Shown here one piece after another: positions 41,627-51,083 of a DNA stretch of 51,083 nucleotides. The notes beneath the pieces were generated by a model. The model was not told the origin of the DNA, did no database searches, and saw only the letters and a program-made list of their open reading frames with translations. Made by a program: the position numbers and the translations under genes. The stretch covers positions 4,096,858-4,147,940 of the forward strand of contig CP070812.1 in NCBI GenBank assembly GCA_020344015.1, written 5' to 3'. Origin of the DNA: Gemmatimonadota bacterium (lineage in GTDB: Bacteria; Gemmatimonadota; Gemmatimonadetes; Palauibacterales; KS3-K002). The number at the start of each line of letters is the position of its first letter. The stretch's first letter is position 1.

Positions 41627-43465
41627 ATGGCATACAAGCCCATCGAGGATTACGGCGTCGTCGGCGACATGCACAGCGCGGCCCTGGTCGGCATGGACGG
41701 ATCGATCGACTGGTTCTGCTATCCGCACTTCGACTCGCCGAGCGTATTCGCGGCTATCCTCGACGAGAAGAAGGGCGGCCATTTCAAGATCTGCCCGCGT
41801 GATGTCACGAACGTCACTACCAAGCAGTATTACTGGCCCGATACGAATGTGCTGGTCACGCGCTTCCTGTCGCCGGAAGGTGTCGGCCAGATTGTCGACT
41901 ATATGCCGGTGGGCGTCCGGCACGGTGAACGAGGGAGCCACTGGCTTGTGCGGCGCGTACAGATCGTGCGCGGTTCGATGGCATTCGGCATGGAGTGCAA
42001 GCCGGCATTCAACTACGCCCGGGACAAACACTCGCTGGACGTGAGCCCCGAAGGCGCCTGTTTCCGGGGACCGGGGCTGAGCCTTGGACTCGTCACCGAC
42101 ATCCCCCTTTCGAAGGAGGGTGCAGGAGTAAGGGCCGAGTTCTCCCTCGAGCGCGGCCAGACGGCGATCTTCGTGCTGCGCGAAATCGAGGGTGGAGTCG
42201 GCTGTGGCCTGGGTCTCTCCCGTGAAGAGGAGTTCGAGCTGTTCAACGGTACGGTGGAGTGGTGGCGACACTGGCTGAACAAGTGCACTTACACCGGCCG
42301 CTGGCGCGAAGCGGTACACCGGTCGGTGCTCGCCTTGAAGCTCATGACCTACGAGCCGACGGGTGCGATCGTCGCGTCCCCAACCTGTAGCCTCCCCGAG
42401 GAAATCGGCGGGGTGCGCAACTGGGATTATCGCTACGCGTGGATTCGGGATGCCGCCTTCACGCTCTACGCCTTCATCCGGGTCGGGTTCACCGAGGAGG
42501 CCGCCCGCTTCGGGCAGTTTTTGCGCGAGCGGATCCAGGAGCCCGAGCCGGACGGTTCTCTGCAGATCATGTACGGCATCGACGGCCGGCACGAGCTTAC
42601 AGAGGAAACACTCGATCACCTTGAGGGCTACCGGGGTTCGCGTCCGGTGCGCATCGGCAACGGGGCCTACAACCAACTACAGCTCGACATCTACGGCGAG
42701 CTGATGGACTCGGCCTACTTGTTCAACAAGTACGGCGCTCCAATCGCCTACGATGGCTGGGTCTGGCTGCGCCGAATGGTCGATTGGGTTTGCGACAACT
42801 GGCAGACGGTGGACGAGGGGATCTGGGAGGTAAGGGGCCCGCGACAGCACTTCGTTTACTCGAAGCTCATGTGCTGGGTCGCGCTCGACCGCGCCATCCG
42901 CCTGGCCGACAAACGGTCGCTCCCCGCCGATCGTGTTCGCTGGCTGACGATCCGTGACCAGATCTACGAGGAGATCTTCGAGAAAGGTTGGAGCGAGAAG
43001 CGCCAAGCCTTCGTCCAGCATTACGGCAGCGACTCGCTGGACGCCTCTAACCTTATCATGCCGCTCGTCTTCTTCATCTCGCCGAACGACCCACGGATGC
43101 TGAGCACGATCGACGCCACGCTTCGGCCACCAGCCGACGGCGGACTGGTCGAGAACAACCTGGTCTTCCGCTACAACGTCTACGAGACCGAGGACGGCCT
43201 GGAAGGCGAGGAAGGCTCGTTCAACATGTGCACCTTCTGGCTGGTCGAGGCGCTGGCCCGTGCCGGCAGACGCGACCCGACGCGGCTTCGCGGCGCCCGG
43301 CTGATGTTCGAGGAGATGCTGGGCTACGCAAACCACCTTGGCCTTTACGCCGAGGAGACCGGCCCGCAAGGCGAGGCGCTGGGCAACTTCCCCCAGGCGT
43401 TCACCCACATCAGCCTGATCAGCGCGGCGTTCAACCTGGACCGGGCGTTGGGAGCGCACGACTAG
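41627..43465 (+). CDS. glycoside hydrolase family 15 (glucoamylase/trehalase type)
   Basis: A 612-residue intracellular GH15 enzyme without signal peptide. The N-terminal beta-sandwich opens with [20 protein letters not shown] and [20 protein letters not shown]. The (alpha/alpha)6 barrel holds the substrate block [21 protein letters not shown], and a Glu in the [19 protein letters not shown] region is the likely catalytic base. Members hydrolyse trehalose or terminal alpha-glucosides to glucose, which would feed the glucokinase encoded downstream at 47568. The start ATG has GAGG nearby. Confidence 0.9.
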   Translation: MAYKPIEDYGVVGDMHSAALVGMDGSIDWFCYPHFDSPSVFAAILDEKKGGHFKICPRDVTNVTTKQYYWPDTNVLVTRFLSPEGVGQIVDYMPVGVRHGERGSHWLVRRVQIVRGSMAFGMECKPAFNYARDKHSLDVSPEGACFRGPGLSLGLVTDIPLSKEGAGVRAEFSLERGQTAIFVLREIEGGVGCGLGLSREEEFELFNGTVEWWRHWLNKCTYTGRWREAVHRSVLALKLMTYEPTGAIVASPTCSLPEEIGGVRNWDYRYAWIRDAAFTLYAFIRVGFTEEAARFGQFLRERIQEPEPDGSLQIMYGIDGRHELTEETLDHLEGYRGSRPVRIGNGAYNQLQLDIYGELMDSAYLFNKYGAPIAYDGWVWLRRMVDWVCDNWQTVDEGIWEVRGPRQHFVYSKLMCWVALDRAIRLADKRSLPADRVRWLTIRDQIYEEIFEKGWSEKRQAFVQHYGSDSLDASNLIMPLVFFISPNDPRMLSTIDATLRPPADGGLVENNLVFRYNVYETEDGLEGEEGSFNMCTFWLVEALARAGRRDPTRLRGARLMFEEMLGYANHLGLYAEETGPQGEALGNFPQAFTHISLISAAFNLDRALGAHD

Positions 43466-43483
43466 GACACCACCGTTTGCGCC

Positions 43484-43587
43484 GGAGGAGGGAGAACCAC
43501 TCGCTCCGGGCTCGCGCCACCTCCCGAGAAGGGGCCTCACCCTCGGTGGTGAGCTCGCGACCTACGCGAGGCGGTTCTCCCTCCTCC
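43484..43587 (+). terminator. long inverted repeat between GH15 gene and mutM
   Basis: A perfect 15-bp inverted repeat (GGAGGAGGGAGAACC at 43484-43498, its complement at 43573-43587) encloses 74 bases that also contain shorter complementary stretches. It fills the spacer after the GH15 stop. No U-run follows; it may end transcription or protect the 3' end. Confidence 0.5.
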
Positions 43588-43641
43588 TCCGTGTCTGCAA
43601 CCCTTGGCATGCGCTGACGACGATGCCTGCACGGAGGTAGT

Positions 43642-44532
43642 GTGCCGGAACTGCCTGAGGTAACGGTCTACGTCGAGGCGCTGGAGCGCCGGATTCGCGG
43701 CGCGACGTTAGAACGCGTTCGGCTGCAATCGCCATCTCTCCTCAAGACATTCGATCCTCCCATCTCGGCGGCAGAAGGCCAGCGTGTTCTTGGTTTGAGG
43801 AGGATGGCCAAGCGGATCGTCTGGGAGTTGGACGGCGAGCTCTACATGGTCTTCCACCTGATGATCACGGGCCGCCTGCGCTGGCGTGAGAGAGGGACGG
43901 CGGTTCCGAGAAAGCCAGGCCATGCCGCGTTCGATTTCGCCAACGGCTCGGTGCTGCTGACGGAGGCCGGGAGGGCGAAGCAGGCATCGCTGCACCTGGT
44001 TCACGGCGCCACCTCACTGGCGTCCTTCGAGCGCGGGGGCATCGACCCGCTCGAGGCGTCGCTCGAGGAGTTTCGAACCGCCCTCGTGCGCGAGAACCGC
44101 TCACTCAAACGCGCGTTGACCGACCAGCGGATCCTCGCCGGGATCGGCAACGCCTACTCCGACGAGATACTACTGGTGGCGCGGCTCTCGCCGGTCAAAC
44201 GGACGCATCAACTGAGCGAAGACGAATTGGTTCGGCTCTACAGGGCCGTTCGCGAGACACTGCAAGGGTGGACCGATCGGCTACGTTCCGAGGTCGGTGA
44301 CGGGTTCCCGGAGAAGGTGACCGCTTTCCACCCGGCGATGAAGGTGCACGGGAAGTACGGGCAGCCGTGTCCACAGTGCGGCTCGCCGATCCAACGGATC
44401 GTCTATGCGGCCAACGAGACGAACTACTGTGCCAGTTGTCAGACTGATGGGAAGCTGCTTCGCGATCGGGCGCTGTCGCGGTTACTGAAGGACGACTGGC
44501 CGTCGACGCTGGAAGAACTTGAGGGCGGCTAG
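43642..44532 (+). CDS. mutM: formamidopyrimidine-DNA glycosylase (Fpg/MutM)
   Basis: A 296-residue base-excision repair enzyme that removes oxidised purines and nicks the DNA. It starts at GTG with GGAGGT four bases upstream. Met removal would expose the catalytic Pro of PELPEV; Glu follows at position 3 and the catalytic Lys is Lys57 in RRMAKRIVWEL. The H2TH domain includes LTDQRILAGIGNAYSDEILL, and a zinc finger (CPQC ... CASC) follows. About 30 residues extend past the finger, more than in the E. coli enzyme. It is convergent with the aldolase gene across a hairpin array. Confidence 0.93.
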   Translation: MPELPEVTVYVEALERRIRGATLERVRLQSPSLLKTFDPPISAAEGQRVLGLRRMAKRIVWELDGELYMVFHLMITGRLRWRERGTAVPRKPGHAAFDFANGSVLLTEAGRAKQASLHLVHGATSLASFERGGIDPLEASLEEFRTALVRENRSLKRALTDQRILAGIGNAYSDEILLVARLSPVKRTHQLSEDELVRLYRAVRETLQGWTDRLRSEVGDGFPEKVTAFHPAMKVHGKYGQPCPQCGSPIQRIVYAANETNYCASCQTDGKLLRDRALSRLLKDDWPSTLEELEGG

Positions 44533-44535
44533 TTA

Positions 44536-44668
44536 TTGGGAATTCGGCAATCCATAACTAATTGAATAGTCGACCAATTGAATACTCGAGATCAGAATGG
44601 CAGCGGTTCTCAATTCGAGTAGTCTATGGTTCTATTAGTCTATTAGTCATGGATTGCCGAATTCCCAA
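44536..44668. repeat. hairpin array between mutM and fba
   Basis: A perfect 20-bp inverted repeat: TTGGGAATTCGGCAATCCAT at 44536-44555 and its complement at 44649-44668. Inside are AT-rich 7-8-base units (AATTGAATAGTCG, TATTAGTC) that also pair imperfectly. It starts four bases after the mutM stop and ends 11 bases before the aldolase stop, so it can serve both convergent genes. GGAATTCGG links it to the family B arrays. Confidence 0.9.
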
Positions 44669-44679
44669 CACCAGAATCT

Positions 44680-45756
44680 TCAGGCAACGTCGACGTCTTT
44701 GCAGAGGTAGACGTCCTGAATAGCGTGGAACATCTCGACGCCCTGCTCCATGGGTCGCTGGAACGTCTTGCGACCTGAAATGAGTCCCATGCCGCCGGCA
44801 CGTTTGTTGATCACCGCAGTGCGAACGACCGAGCCGAGGTCGCCCGTGCCCTTCGAGGCGCCGCCGGAGTTGATCATGCCGATGCGACCCATGTAGCAGT
44901 TGGCGACCTGCCACCGCGTCCAATCCACGGGGTTATCGGCGACCAACTCGTCATAAACGAGCTGGGACGTCTTACCGAAGCTTAGGGCGTTGTAGCCGTC
45001 GTTATGGGTGGGAAGCTTCTGCTTGACGATGTCCGCCTCGATGGTAACGCCGAGATGGTTTGCCTGTCCCGTCAGGTCGGCGGCTGTCGAGTGATCCACG
45101 CCGTCCTTTTTGAACGCAGCATTGCGCAGGTAGCACCAGAGGAAGGTTGCCATACCCAGCTCGTGCGCCCGCGAAAAGGCCTCGGAGACCTCCTGCAGCT
45201 GGCGGTGCGACTCTTCGGCACCCCAGTAGACCGTCGCACCCACCGCGGCGGCACCCAGCTCCCACGCCTGCTCGACCGATGCGAAGGGCACCTGATCGAA
45301 CGTGTTCGGGTAGGTCAGTAGCTCGTTGTGGTTGAGCTTGACGATGAAGGGGATCTTGTGGGCGTACTTGCGTGACACGACGCCCAGCACACCGAGTGTG
45401 GAAGCGACCGCGTTGCAGCCGGCCTCGGACGCCAGTTTGACGATGTTCTCGGGATCGAAGTAGATCGGGTTGGGCGCGAAGGACGCCGCGCCCGAGTGCT
45501 CTATGCCCTGATCGACCGGCAAGATCGACAGGTAGCCCGTACCACCCAGTCGGCCGTGGTCGATGATGCGCTGCAGGCTGACCAGCACCTGCGGGTTACG
45601 ATCGGAAGCCGCGAGTATGCGGTCGATGAAGTCGGGGCCCGGCAGGTGAAGCTGGTCCTTCGTGATCCCCTTGCAGGCAAAACTCAGAAGCGATTCCGCC
45701 TCGTCGCCGAGCAGGTCCTCGATCAGCGCCAACGATCCAGCGGTCTTTGTTGCCAT
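44680..45756 (-). CDS. class I fructose-bisphosphate aldolase (DhnA/FbaB type)
   Basis: A 358-residue aldolase of the archaeal/bacterial DhnA group. Visible are [49 protein letters not shown], and the phosphate-binding C-terminus NSGGAS and [12 protein letters not shown]. It splits or forms fructose-1,6-bisphosphate, linking glycolysis or gluconeogenesis to the FBPase encoded upstream. It is the last gene of the minus-strand sugar cluster, 42 bases after pgl. GGGAG upstream supports the ATG at 45756. Confidence 0.9.
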   Translation of the reverse strand: MATKTAGSLALIEDLLGDEAESLLSFACKGITKDQLHLPGPDFIDRILAASDRNPQVLVSLQRIIDHGRLGGTGYLSILPVDQGIEHSGAASFAPNPIYFDPENIVKLASEAGCNAVASTLGVLGVVSRKYAHKIPFIVKLNHNELLTYPNTFDQVPFASVEQAWELGAAAVGATVYWGAEESHRQLQEVSEAFSRAHELGMATFLWCYLRNAAFKKDGVDHSTAADLTGQANHLGVTIEADIVKQKLPTHNDGYNALSFGKTSQLVYDELVADNPVDWTRWQVANCYMGRIGMINSGGASKGTGDLGSVVRTAVINKRAGGMGLISGRKTFQRPMEQGVEMFHAIQDVYLCKDVDVA

Positions 45757-45798
45757 GATCCAGCTTCTCCCTTCAGGTCCTAGCGGGTCGAACCGCTA

Positions 45799-46545
45799 CT
45801 ACCGAGATTCTGGGCCGAGCAGCCGACCTGCCCCTTTGTCTATATACCAGTGCAGCTCTCCGCCCTCGGGGCGGATCAGCTGGACGGGGTAGCGGAGCGG
45901 CTCGCCCGGGCCTTCAAGAACCTCGCGCAGCGTCTCCGCCTTCTCCCCGCCCGTCACCAGCAACAGTATACAAGAAGCGTTGTTAAAGGTAGGGTACGTC
46001 AATGTGATGCGGTGGGCGCCCAGCCCCTCGACCCAGTGGGCGACGGCCAGGCGGCGCCGCTCTTCCAGCGCCTCACTTCCCGGGAAGAGAGAGGCCGTGT
46101 GCCCGTCGGCGCCCATCCCCAGATAGACCAGATCGAAGCGGGGGAACTCGCTATCCGCCAGCCCGAAGTGGCGCCGCAGTTCGGTCTCGTAGTCGAGGGC
46201 CGCCTCTTGCGGATCGCGATGCTCGCCGTGGATCCGGTGAACGTTCTCTCGAGGTAGCTCGAGCTTCGAGAGCAGCGCCTCGTTCGCCGCCCCGAAGTTG
46301 CTGTCGGCGTGGTCCGGCGGAACGGTGCGCTCGTCGCCCCAGAAGAAGTGAACTCGATTCCAGGGGATGGCGTCGCGGTAGGGCTCGGCGGCGAGCAGCT
46401 TGAACAGCCGCAAGGGAGTGCACCCACCCGACAGCACGACATGCAATAGCCGCGCCGATTCGACCACCTGCCGCGCCCTCGCGGCGAATACGTCGGCGGC
46501 GGCCTCGGCCACCAGATCGGGATTTTGGAAGACGCGAATCGCCAC
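45799..46545 (-). CDS. pgl: 6-phosphogluconolactonase
   Basis: A 248-residue NagB-fold enzyme that hydrolyses 6-phosphogluconolactone, the product of Zwf. Signature blocks are VVLSGGCTPLRLFKLL, FFWGDERTVPPDHADSNFG, LGMGADGHTASLFPG and VTGGEKAETLREVLEGP. The start is GTG one base after the fbp stop, with GGGAG inside the end of fbp, so translation is coupled. It fits the surrounding pentose-phosphate genes. Confidence 0.93.
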   Translation of the reverse strand: MAIRVFQNPDLVAEAAADVFAARARQVVESARLLHVVLSGGCTPLRLFKLLAAEPYRDAIPWNRVHFFWGDERTVPPDHADSNFGAANEALLSKLELPRENVHRIHGEHRDPQEAALDYETELRRHFGLADSEFPRFDLVYLGMGADGHTASLFPGSEALEERRRLAVAHWVEGLGAHRITLTYPTFNNASCILLLVTGGEKAETLREVLEGPGEPLRYPVQLIRPEGGELHWYIDKGAGRLLGPESR

Positions 46546-46546
46546 A

Positions 46547-47551
46547 TCAGCTCCCGCGCGTCGCTACAAACCGCTCGAAGGTCGCCACCTCATCGCTGCT
46601 GCCGATCGCCAGCGGGGAACGCTGGTGTGGCGACTCGGCCCGCAGATGGAGCACGCGCCCGCGACCGGTGCTGGCTCGGCCGCCGGCCGCCTCGACGACA
46701 AAGGCGAGGGGCGCGCACTCGTAGAGCAGGCGCAGCTTCCCTTCGGGATAGTCTTCGTCCGCCGGATACAGATAGATCCCGCCCTCGAGGAGGACGCGGT
46801 GCAAATCGGCGGCGAGGGCGCCGCTATAGCGTAACGAGTAAGGCCTGCCGCTCGCCGGGTCGGGCTCGATCACGTGGTCGGCATAGGCGCGGACGTTCTG
46901 ATCCCAACCGTGATAGCGACCGAGGTTGGCACTGTAGTATGACCCGCGATCCGGGCAGCGAATCTTCTCGTGCGAGAGAAGGAACTCACCGACATCGTCA
47001 TCGAGTGTGAACGCATCGACCGCGTCACCCATATTGTAGACGAGAACGGTGCTCGGCCCATAGAGCACGTAGCCCGCCGCAACCAGCTCGGCACTCTCTC
47101 GCAGTTCGCCCTCGCAATCGATGCAAGCACCCGAGACGCCGCGGCGATAGAAGCTGAAGATCGTACCCACCGCGCCGTTGATGTCGGTGTTCGATGAGCC
47201 GTCGAGCGGGTCGACACACAACAGATACTCGGCCTCTGGGCTGCAGCTGATGATGCGCAGCTCTTCCATCTCTTCGGATACGATGGCCGCTACCAGGCCG
47301 GTGTCGGTGAACGCCCTGACCACGACCCCGTTCGAGTAGACGTCCAGCTTTTTCTGCGTGTCACCGCTCGGGTTCTGTTCACCGGCGAGCCCCAGGTTTC
47401 CGACCAGGGCGGCCCTGCGGATCTCGCGAGTCAGGATCTTTGCGGCAAGTCCCATCTCGAGGATCAGTGTGGGAAGCTCGTCGGCTCCACCACCGGCCTG
47501 CCGACGCTTTTCCGCTAGACTGCGGCCTAGACTGACTGCCTGATCCGGCAC
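46547..47551 (-). CDS. fbp: class I fructose-1,6-bisphosphatase
   Basis: A 334-residue enzyme with the metal-binding motif DPLDGSSN at 114-121, SEEMEELR before it, and the AMP/FBP-phosphatase C-terminus RLLYECAPLAFVVEAAGGRAS. It removes the 1-phosphate of fructose-1,6-bisphosphate. Placed among zwf, pgl and gnd, it would let triose phosphates return to glucose-6-phosphate and make the pentose-phosphate route cyclic. The start is GTG with only a weak ribosome site. It lies 16 bases after glk. Confidence 0.93.
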   Translation of the reverse strand: MPDQAVSLGRSLAEKRRQAGGGADELPTLILEMGLAAKILTREIRRAALVGNLGLAGEQNPSGDTQKKLDVYSNGVVVRAFTDTGLVAAIVSEEMEELRIISCSPEAEYLLCVDPLDGSSNTDINGAVGTIFSFYRRGVSGACIDCEGELRESAELVAAGYVLYGPSTVLVYNMGDAVDAFTLDDDVGEFLLSHEKIRCPDRGSYYSANLGRYHGWDQNVRAYADHVIEPDPASGRPYSLRYSGALAADLHRVLLEGGIYLYPADEDYPEGKLRLLYECAPLAFVVEAAGGRASTGRGRVLHLRAESPHQRSPLAIGSSDEVATFERFVATRGS

Positions 47552-47567
47552 GTCGCGCCTGGCCTCG

Positions 47568-48560
47568 TTACGCCGCCGCTCCGAGGCTGGCCGCGTAGCG
47601 GGCGGCGCCCAAGAGCGCGGTGTTCTTGTTGGTGATCACGCGCACCGGTGTGGCTTCGAGGAGTGGTCGCATGCGACCCTTGTCGAGGAACGCGTTCATG
47701 AACGGCGGTTCTCTCAACGCATCGATGATCTTGGGAGCGATGCCACCGCCGACGAACACGCCGCCGGTAGCCAGCATCTTGAGGGCGAGGTTGCCAGCCT
47801 CGGCACCGTAAAGCTCTGCGAAGAGCTGGAGGGTCTCGACACAGATCTCGCAGCGTTCTCCCAGAGCGGCCTTGGTGATCACCGGAGCCGGGTCCCCGCC
47901 CTCACCGACCTCGTCGTCCAGCCAGGCGGGCTTGGCGGCGTCCCGGTACTCGAGCAGAAACTCGAAGATGTTCATGAAGCCGGGGCCGGATAGGATGCGC
48001 TCCCAGCTGACCCGGCCGAAGCGCTGGGAGAGAAAATCGAGTAGCGCGACCTGTCGTTCGCCTGTGGGACCGAAGGAGGTGTGGCCTCCCTCGGTGGCAA
48101 AGGGGTGGTACGCCTGTCCATCCCAGTAGAGGCCCGCCTGACCCAGGCCCGTGCCCGCGGCGATGAGTGCCGCGTTGCCGCTGGCTGTCTCGCTGCCCGT
48201 GTTGAGCACCTCGAGGTCCTGCGGCCCGAGCACGGCGATGCCGTAGGCCTGCGCTTTCAGGTCGTTGATCAATGCGAGGGCCTCGACCTGGGCGGCGCCG
48301 GCGAGCTTCGAGGTCTCGACCAGCCAGGGCAGGTTCGTGGTCTGCGCCCGGCCGTCCTTCACAGGCCCGGCCACGCCGAAGCAGGCGCGCTGGCACTCGA
48401 TGCCGTGGCCCTTCATGAATCCCGATACGATCTCCTCCAGCGTGCCGAATTCGCGGCTTGGAAAGGTCTCGGCGACAAGCGCTTGGTACTGGGTCAGCTG
48501 CACGTCGTAGACGGTCAACCTGGCGTTGGTGCCGCCGATGTCGCCGGCGAGAATCTTCAT
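47568..48560 (-). CDS. glk: glucokinase
   Basis: A 330-residue Glk of the E. coli type: ATP loop [10 protein letters not shown] at the start, GVAGPVKDG, the catalytic Asp in [19 protein letters not shown] and the [14 protein letters not shown] block. It phosphorylates glucose for Zwf; glucose could come from the GH15 enzyme. Its ATG overlaps the zwf stop (ATGA), so the two are coupled. Confidence 0.93.
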   Translation of the reverse strand: MKILAGDIGGTNARLTVYDVQLTQYQALVAETFPSREFGTLEEIVSGFMKGHGIECQRACFGVAGPVKDGRAQTTNLPWLVETSKLAGAAQVEALALINDLKAQAYGIAVLGPQDLEVLNTGSETASGNAALIAAGTGLGQAGLYWDGQAYHPFATEGGHTSFGPTGERQVALLDFLSQRFGRVSWERILSGPGFMNIFEFLLEYRDAAKPAWLDDEVGEGGDPAPVITKAALGERCEICVETLQLFAELYGAEAGNLALKMLATGGVFVGGGIAPKIIDALREPPFMNAFLDKGRMRPLLEATPVRVITNKNTALLGAARYAASLGAAA

Positions 48561-50077
48561 CCGAGGGTCCTCCAGCTGCGACCGTCGCGTCGCAAGAGGT
48601 CGTCCGCCGCCTGCGGCCCCCAGGTCCCTGCCGCATAGTTGGGGAACTCGCGCGGCTGCAGCGCGCTCCAGACATCGAGGATCGGGTTCACGACGCTCCA
48701 GGCGGCCTCCGCGTTGTCGCCACGCTGGAACAGGTTGGCATCACCGTTCATGCAGTCGTAGAGGAGCGTCTCGTATCCGGTCGTCGGCGTCGCGTGGAAG
48801 TAGTCTTCGTTGCAGAAGTCCATATCGACGGCGCCGATCTGCATCAGCGGACCCGGAACCTTGGCGCCGAAGGAGAGCGAGATCCCCTCGTCCGGCTGGA
48901 TCCTCAGACAAAGCACGTTCGGCTGCAACTGATCGACCGGTGTATTCGCGAACAGCACCAAAGGCACGCTCTTGAATTGGATGGCGATCTCGGTCACCCG
49001 CTTTGGCAGGCTCTTTCCAGTCCGCAGGTAGAAGGGCACACCGGCCCAGCGCCAGTTGTCGATCATCAGCTTGAGCGCCACATACGTTTCGGTCGAGGAG
49101 TCGGGAGCGACCCGCTCCGCCGAGCGATAGGCGATCACCCGCTCGCCGTCCGGCATCTCACCCTCGCCGTATTGGCCACGCACCGCCTCTTCCAGGACCT
49201 CATCGGGCTCGATCGGGTTCACGGCGCGGAAGATCTTGCCCTTCTCGTTGCGGACGGCATCAGCCTCGAACGAGACCGGCGGTTCCATAGCGATGAGTGC
49301 CAGGAGCTGGAAGAGATGGTTGGGCACCATGTCGCGGAGCGCGCCTGCATGGTCGTAGTAACCGCCGCGCGTCCCGACATCGACCCGCTCCGCCACTGTA
49401 ATCTGCACATTGTCTACGTAGCGGCGGTTCCAGATCGGCTCGAAGATCGCGTTGGCGAAACGGAAGACCAGGATGTTCTGGACCGTCTCTTTGCCGAGGT
49501 AATGGTCGATGCGGTAGATCTGCGACTCGTCGACGACCTCGAGGAGCTCGCGGTTGAGCATGCGCGCCGATTCGTGGTCGTGGCCGAACGGCTTCTCGAC
49601 GACGAGGCGCCGCCAGCGGCCGTCCCCTTCGCGGGCGAGGCCGACCTCGTCCAAGCGCCGCGGGATCTCGGAGAAGAAGCTGGGCGGCGTCGACAGATAA
49701 TAGAGGTAGTTGCCCCTGGTCCCCCGCTCCTTGTCGACCTGCGCCAGCGTCTCCTTCAATCGCACGTAGGCTTCGGGGTCGTTGAGGTCACCCACCACGA
49801 AGTAGACCCGCTCGGCCAGCCAGTCCCATATCTCCTGGCGGAACTCCCCCGTCAGGTGGCGGCGCGCCTCGTCCCCCAACCGCTTGCGATACTCATCCTC
49901 ATCGAGACGGCGTGCGAACCCGACGATGGCGAACTCGTCGGGCAGCAGCCCGGCCTCGGCCAGGTTGAAGAGCGCAGGTATGAGCTTGCGGCGCGTCAAA
50001 TCGCCGGCGGCGCCGAAGATTACTATCGCGCAGGGCGGGGCGGGTTTGGCGGTGTTGTTGTGCGAATCGCTCATCAT
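48557..50077 (-). CDS. zwf: glucose-6-phosphate 1-dehydrogenase
   Basis: A full-length (506-residue) enzyme for the first oxidative step of the pentose-phosphate pathway. The cofactor fold is [20 protein letters not shown], and the substrate signature is [13 protein letters not shown] with its catalytic His, followed by [11 protein letters not shown] and [10 protein letters not shown]. Start choice is open: ATGs at 50077 and 50074 and a GTG at 50083 are in frame, none with a strong ribosome site. A family A hairpin array separates it from gnd upstream; glk overlaps its 3' end. Confidence 0.95.
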   Translation of the reverse strand: MMSDSHNNTAKPAPPCAIVIFGAAGDLTRRKLIPALFNLAEAGLLPDEFAIVGFARRLDEDEYRKRLGDEARRHLTGEFRQEIWDWLAERVYFVVGDLNDPEAYVRLKETLAQVDKERGTRGNYLYYLSTPPSFFSEIPRRLDEVGLAREGDGRWRRLVVEKPFGHDHESARMLNRELLEVVDESQIYRIDHYLGKETVQNILVFRFANAIFEPIWNRRYVDNVQITVAERVDVGTRGGYYDHAGALRDMVPNHLFQLLALIAMEPPVSFEADAVRNEKGKIFRAVNPIEPDEVLEEAVRGQYGEGEMPDGERVIAYRSAERVAPDSSTETYVALKLMIDNWRWAGVPFYLRTGKSLPKRVTEIAIQFKSVPLVLFANTPVDQLQPNVLCLRIQPDEGISLSFGAKVPGPLMQIGAVDMDFCNEDYFHATPTTGYETLLYDCMNGDANLFQRGDNAEAAWSVVNPILDVWSALQPREFPNYAAGTWGPQAADDLLRRDGRSWRTLG

Positions 50078-50094
50078 TCTCACGTCTGGGTTCT

Positions 50095-50170
50095 AGTGGC
50101 CGGTGGCCGGTAGTCGGTGGCCTGTGGGCACATCGTCAGTTACCGGCTACTGGCTACCGGCTACCGTCTA
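50095..50170. repeat. family A heptamer hairpin array 4
   Basis: The spacer between gnd and zwf. The left arm (50095-50131) and right arm (50135-50170) are complementary forms of the same heptamer. On the right, four in-phase units (ACCGGCT, ACTGGCT, ACCGGCT, ACCGTCT, 50142-50169) run into the TAG stop of gnd (50168-50170), at the same repeat phase as in glnA. Confidence 0.85.
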
Positions 50171-51083
50171 TTTTCCGCCCGGCGGCTCTGTGTGTCCACC
50201 GAATCCATGTCTCATCGCGGAGAGAACCTTCTCCGCGAAAGTATGCTCCTGTCGCGAGCGGAAGCGGGCGTAAAGCGAGGCCGAGAGCACGTCGGCGGGG
50301 ACGGCCTCCTCGACTGCCGTGAGAATCGTCCAGCGCCCTTCGCCCGAGTCCTGGACGAAGCCACTGTAGGCCGACAGCCGCGAGTCGTTGGCCAGCGCGG
50401 TGGCGGTGAGGTCGAGGAGCCAGGAGGTTACGACACTGCCGCGACGCCAGACCTCGGCGATCTCGGCCAGGTCGAGGTCGTAGCGGCCGACGCTCTTCAG
50501 GATGTCAAAGCCCTCGGCGTACGCCTGCATCATGCCGTACTCGATGCCGTTGTGGATCATCTTGACGAAATGACCGGCACCTGCGGGCCCACAGTGCAGG
50601 TAGCCGTGCTCGACGCGGGCCGGTTCACGGTCGCGGCCCGGCGTACGCTCGATTTCGCCGGGGCCGGGCGCCAGCGTCGCAAAGACGGGGTCGAGGCGCT
50701 CCACCGCCTCCTGCGGGCCGCCGATCATCATACAGTAGCCGCGCTCGAGGCCCCAGACGCCACCGCTGGTACCCACGTCGACGTAGTGGATCCCCTTCTC
50801 CGCCAGCTGCCGCTCGCGGCGCAGGTCGTCCTTGAAGTACGAGTTGCCGCCATCGATGATTATGTCGCCGGGCCCGAACAGCTCGGCCAGCGCCATCACC
50901 GTCTGATCGGTGGGCTCGCCGGCGGGCACCATGACCCAAGCGGCGCGCGGCTCGTTCAACTTCTCGGCGAACTCCTCCAGCGACGTCGCTCCGTTGGCGC
51001 CTTCACCCTCCAGCTGCCTCACGTTCTCGGGGCTGAGGTCGAAGACGACGGTCTCGTGGCCACCGCGCATCAGGCGGCGGACC
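50168..51083 (-). CDS. gnd: 6-phosphogluconate dehydrogenase, decarboxylating (5' end beyond window)
   Basis: About 305 residues are visible; the coding frame continues past the window edge ([10 protein letters not shown]), so the N-terminal cofactor motif is missing. Seen are [38 protein letters not shown], the catalytic Lys and Asn in [22 protein letters not shown], and a helical C-terminus ending [11 protein letters not shown]. The size fits the short GntZ/YqeC type rather than the 470-residue form. It gives ribulose-5-phosphate and CO2 and heads the visible part of the sugar cluster. Confidence 0.93.
   Translation of the reverse strand, partial: VRRLMRGGHETVVFDLSPENVRQLEGEGANGATSLEEFAEKLNEPRAAWVMVPAGEPTDQTVMALAELFGPGDIIIDGGNSYFKDDLRRERQLAEKGIHYVDVGTSGGVWGLERGYCMMIGGPQEAVERLDPVFATLAPGPGEIERTPGRDREPARVEHGYLHCGPAGAGHFVKMIHNGIEYGMMQAYAEGFDILKSVGRYDLDLAEIAEVWRRGSVVTSWLLDLTATALANDSRLSAYSGFVQDSGEGRWTILTAVEEAVPADVLSASLYARFRSRQEHTFAEKVLSAMRHGFGGHTEPPGGK

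Noticed and set aside
41414..42676. Minus-strand open frame of 420 codons antisense to the GH15 gene
   Set aside because: No family features, and the conserved GH15 motifs are on the plus strand.
44536..44668. Insertion-sequence remnant with terminal inverted repeats
   Set aside because: The 20-bp arms enclose only 93 bases without coding sequence, no target-site duplication is evident, and the layout matches the other hairpin arrays.
48458..50113. Plus-strand open frame of 551 codons antisense to zwf
   Set aside because: It mirrors the third-position G/C bias of zwf, has no recognisable domain, and zwf on the other strand is certain.

Overview
The window is GC-rich, densely coded bacterial chromosome. 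It holds 38 protein-coding genes that I can support; the first and last are cut by the window edges. I see no tRNA, rRNA, CRISPR array, transposase or phage gene. Three Ser/Thr kinases of the membrane-anchored kind, a TolC/HlyD export system, a secreted Asp-box (BNR) repeat protein and a CsgG-like protein point to a diderm from a soil or aquatic lineage such as Gemmatimonadota or a neighbour. That placement is inference from gene style, not from a marker gene.

Layout. 1-4.1 kb: partial rmuC, a methyltransferase, a patatin-like phospholipase, a small unknown protein and a DRG-like TGS GTPase. 4.2-9.5 kb: signalling genes (membrane diguanylate cyclase, CsgG-like exported protein, Ser/Thr kinase) and a PLP-dependent diaminopropionate ammonia-lyase with no obvious start codon. 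9.5-16.6 kb: a tightly overlapping minus-strand export operon, TetR - TolC - HlyD - two ABC ATPases - two ABC-2 permeases, laid out like E. coli ybiH-ybhGFSR but with TolC inserted and the double ATPase split. It has a readable promoter and operator. 16.7-20.5 kb: a kinase with an N-terminal membrane domain, an HExxH membrane protein and glutamine synthetase. 20.9-30.9 kb: a lipoprotein phosphodiesterase, a membrane-anchored PhnD-like binding protein, a kinase fused to an Aur1-type PAP2 domain, a PflA-like radical SAM enzyme and a 1007-residue Asp-box protein.

31.1-34.7 kb: a three-gene overlapping operon that appears to encode the whole route from PRPP to decaprenylphosphoryl-arabinose: a HAD phosphatase fused to DPPR synthase, then DprE1 and DprE2. 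A convergent GT-C membrane glycosyltransferase and a potassium channel follow. 37.2-41.5 kb: a GcvT-family folate protein with two tandem, equal-length flavoprotein oxidoreductases. 41.6-44.5 kb: a GH15 glucoamylase/trehalase-type enzyme and MutM. 44.7-51.1 kb: a minus-strand sugar-phosphate cluster gnd - zwf - glk - fbp - pgl - fba, enough for a cyclic oxidative pentose-phosphate pathway.

The most unusual feature is not a gene. Seven intergenic spaces hold degenerate short-period arrays (7-nt unit ACYGRYY, or 7-9-nt GGAATTCG-like) laid out as facing arms, so that each spacer can fold into a long hairpin. Five of the seven run into, or up to, the stop codon of a minus-strand gene, and in two unrelated genes the stop codon lies at the identical phase of the repeat unit.
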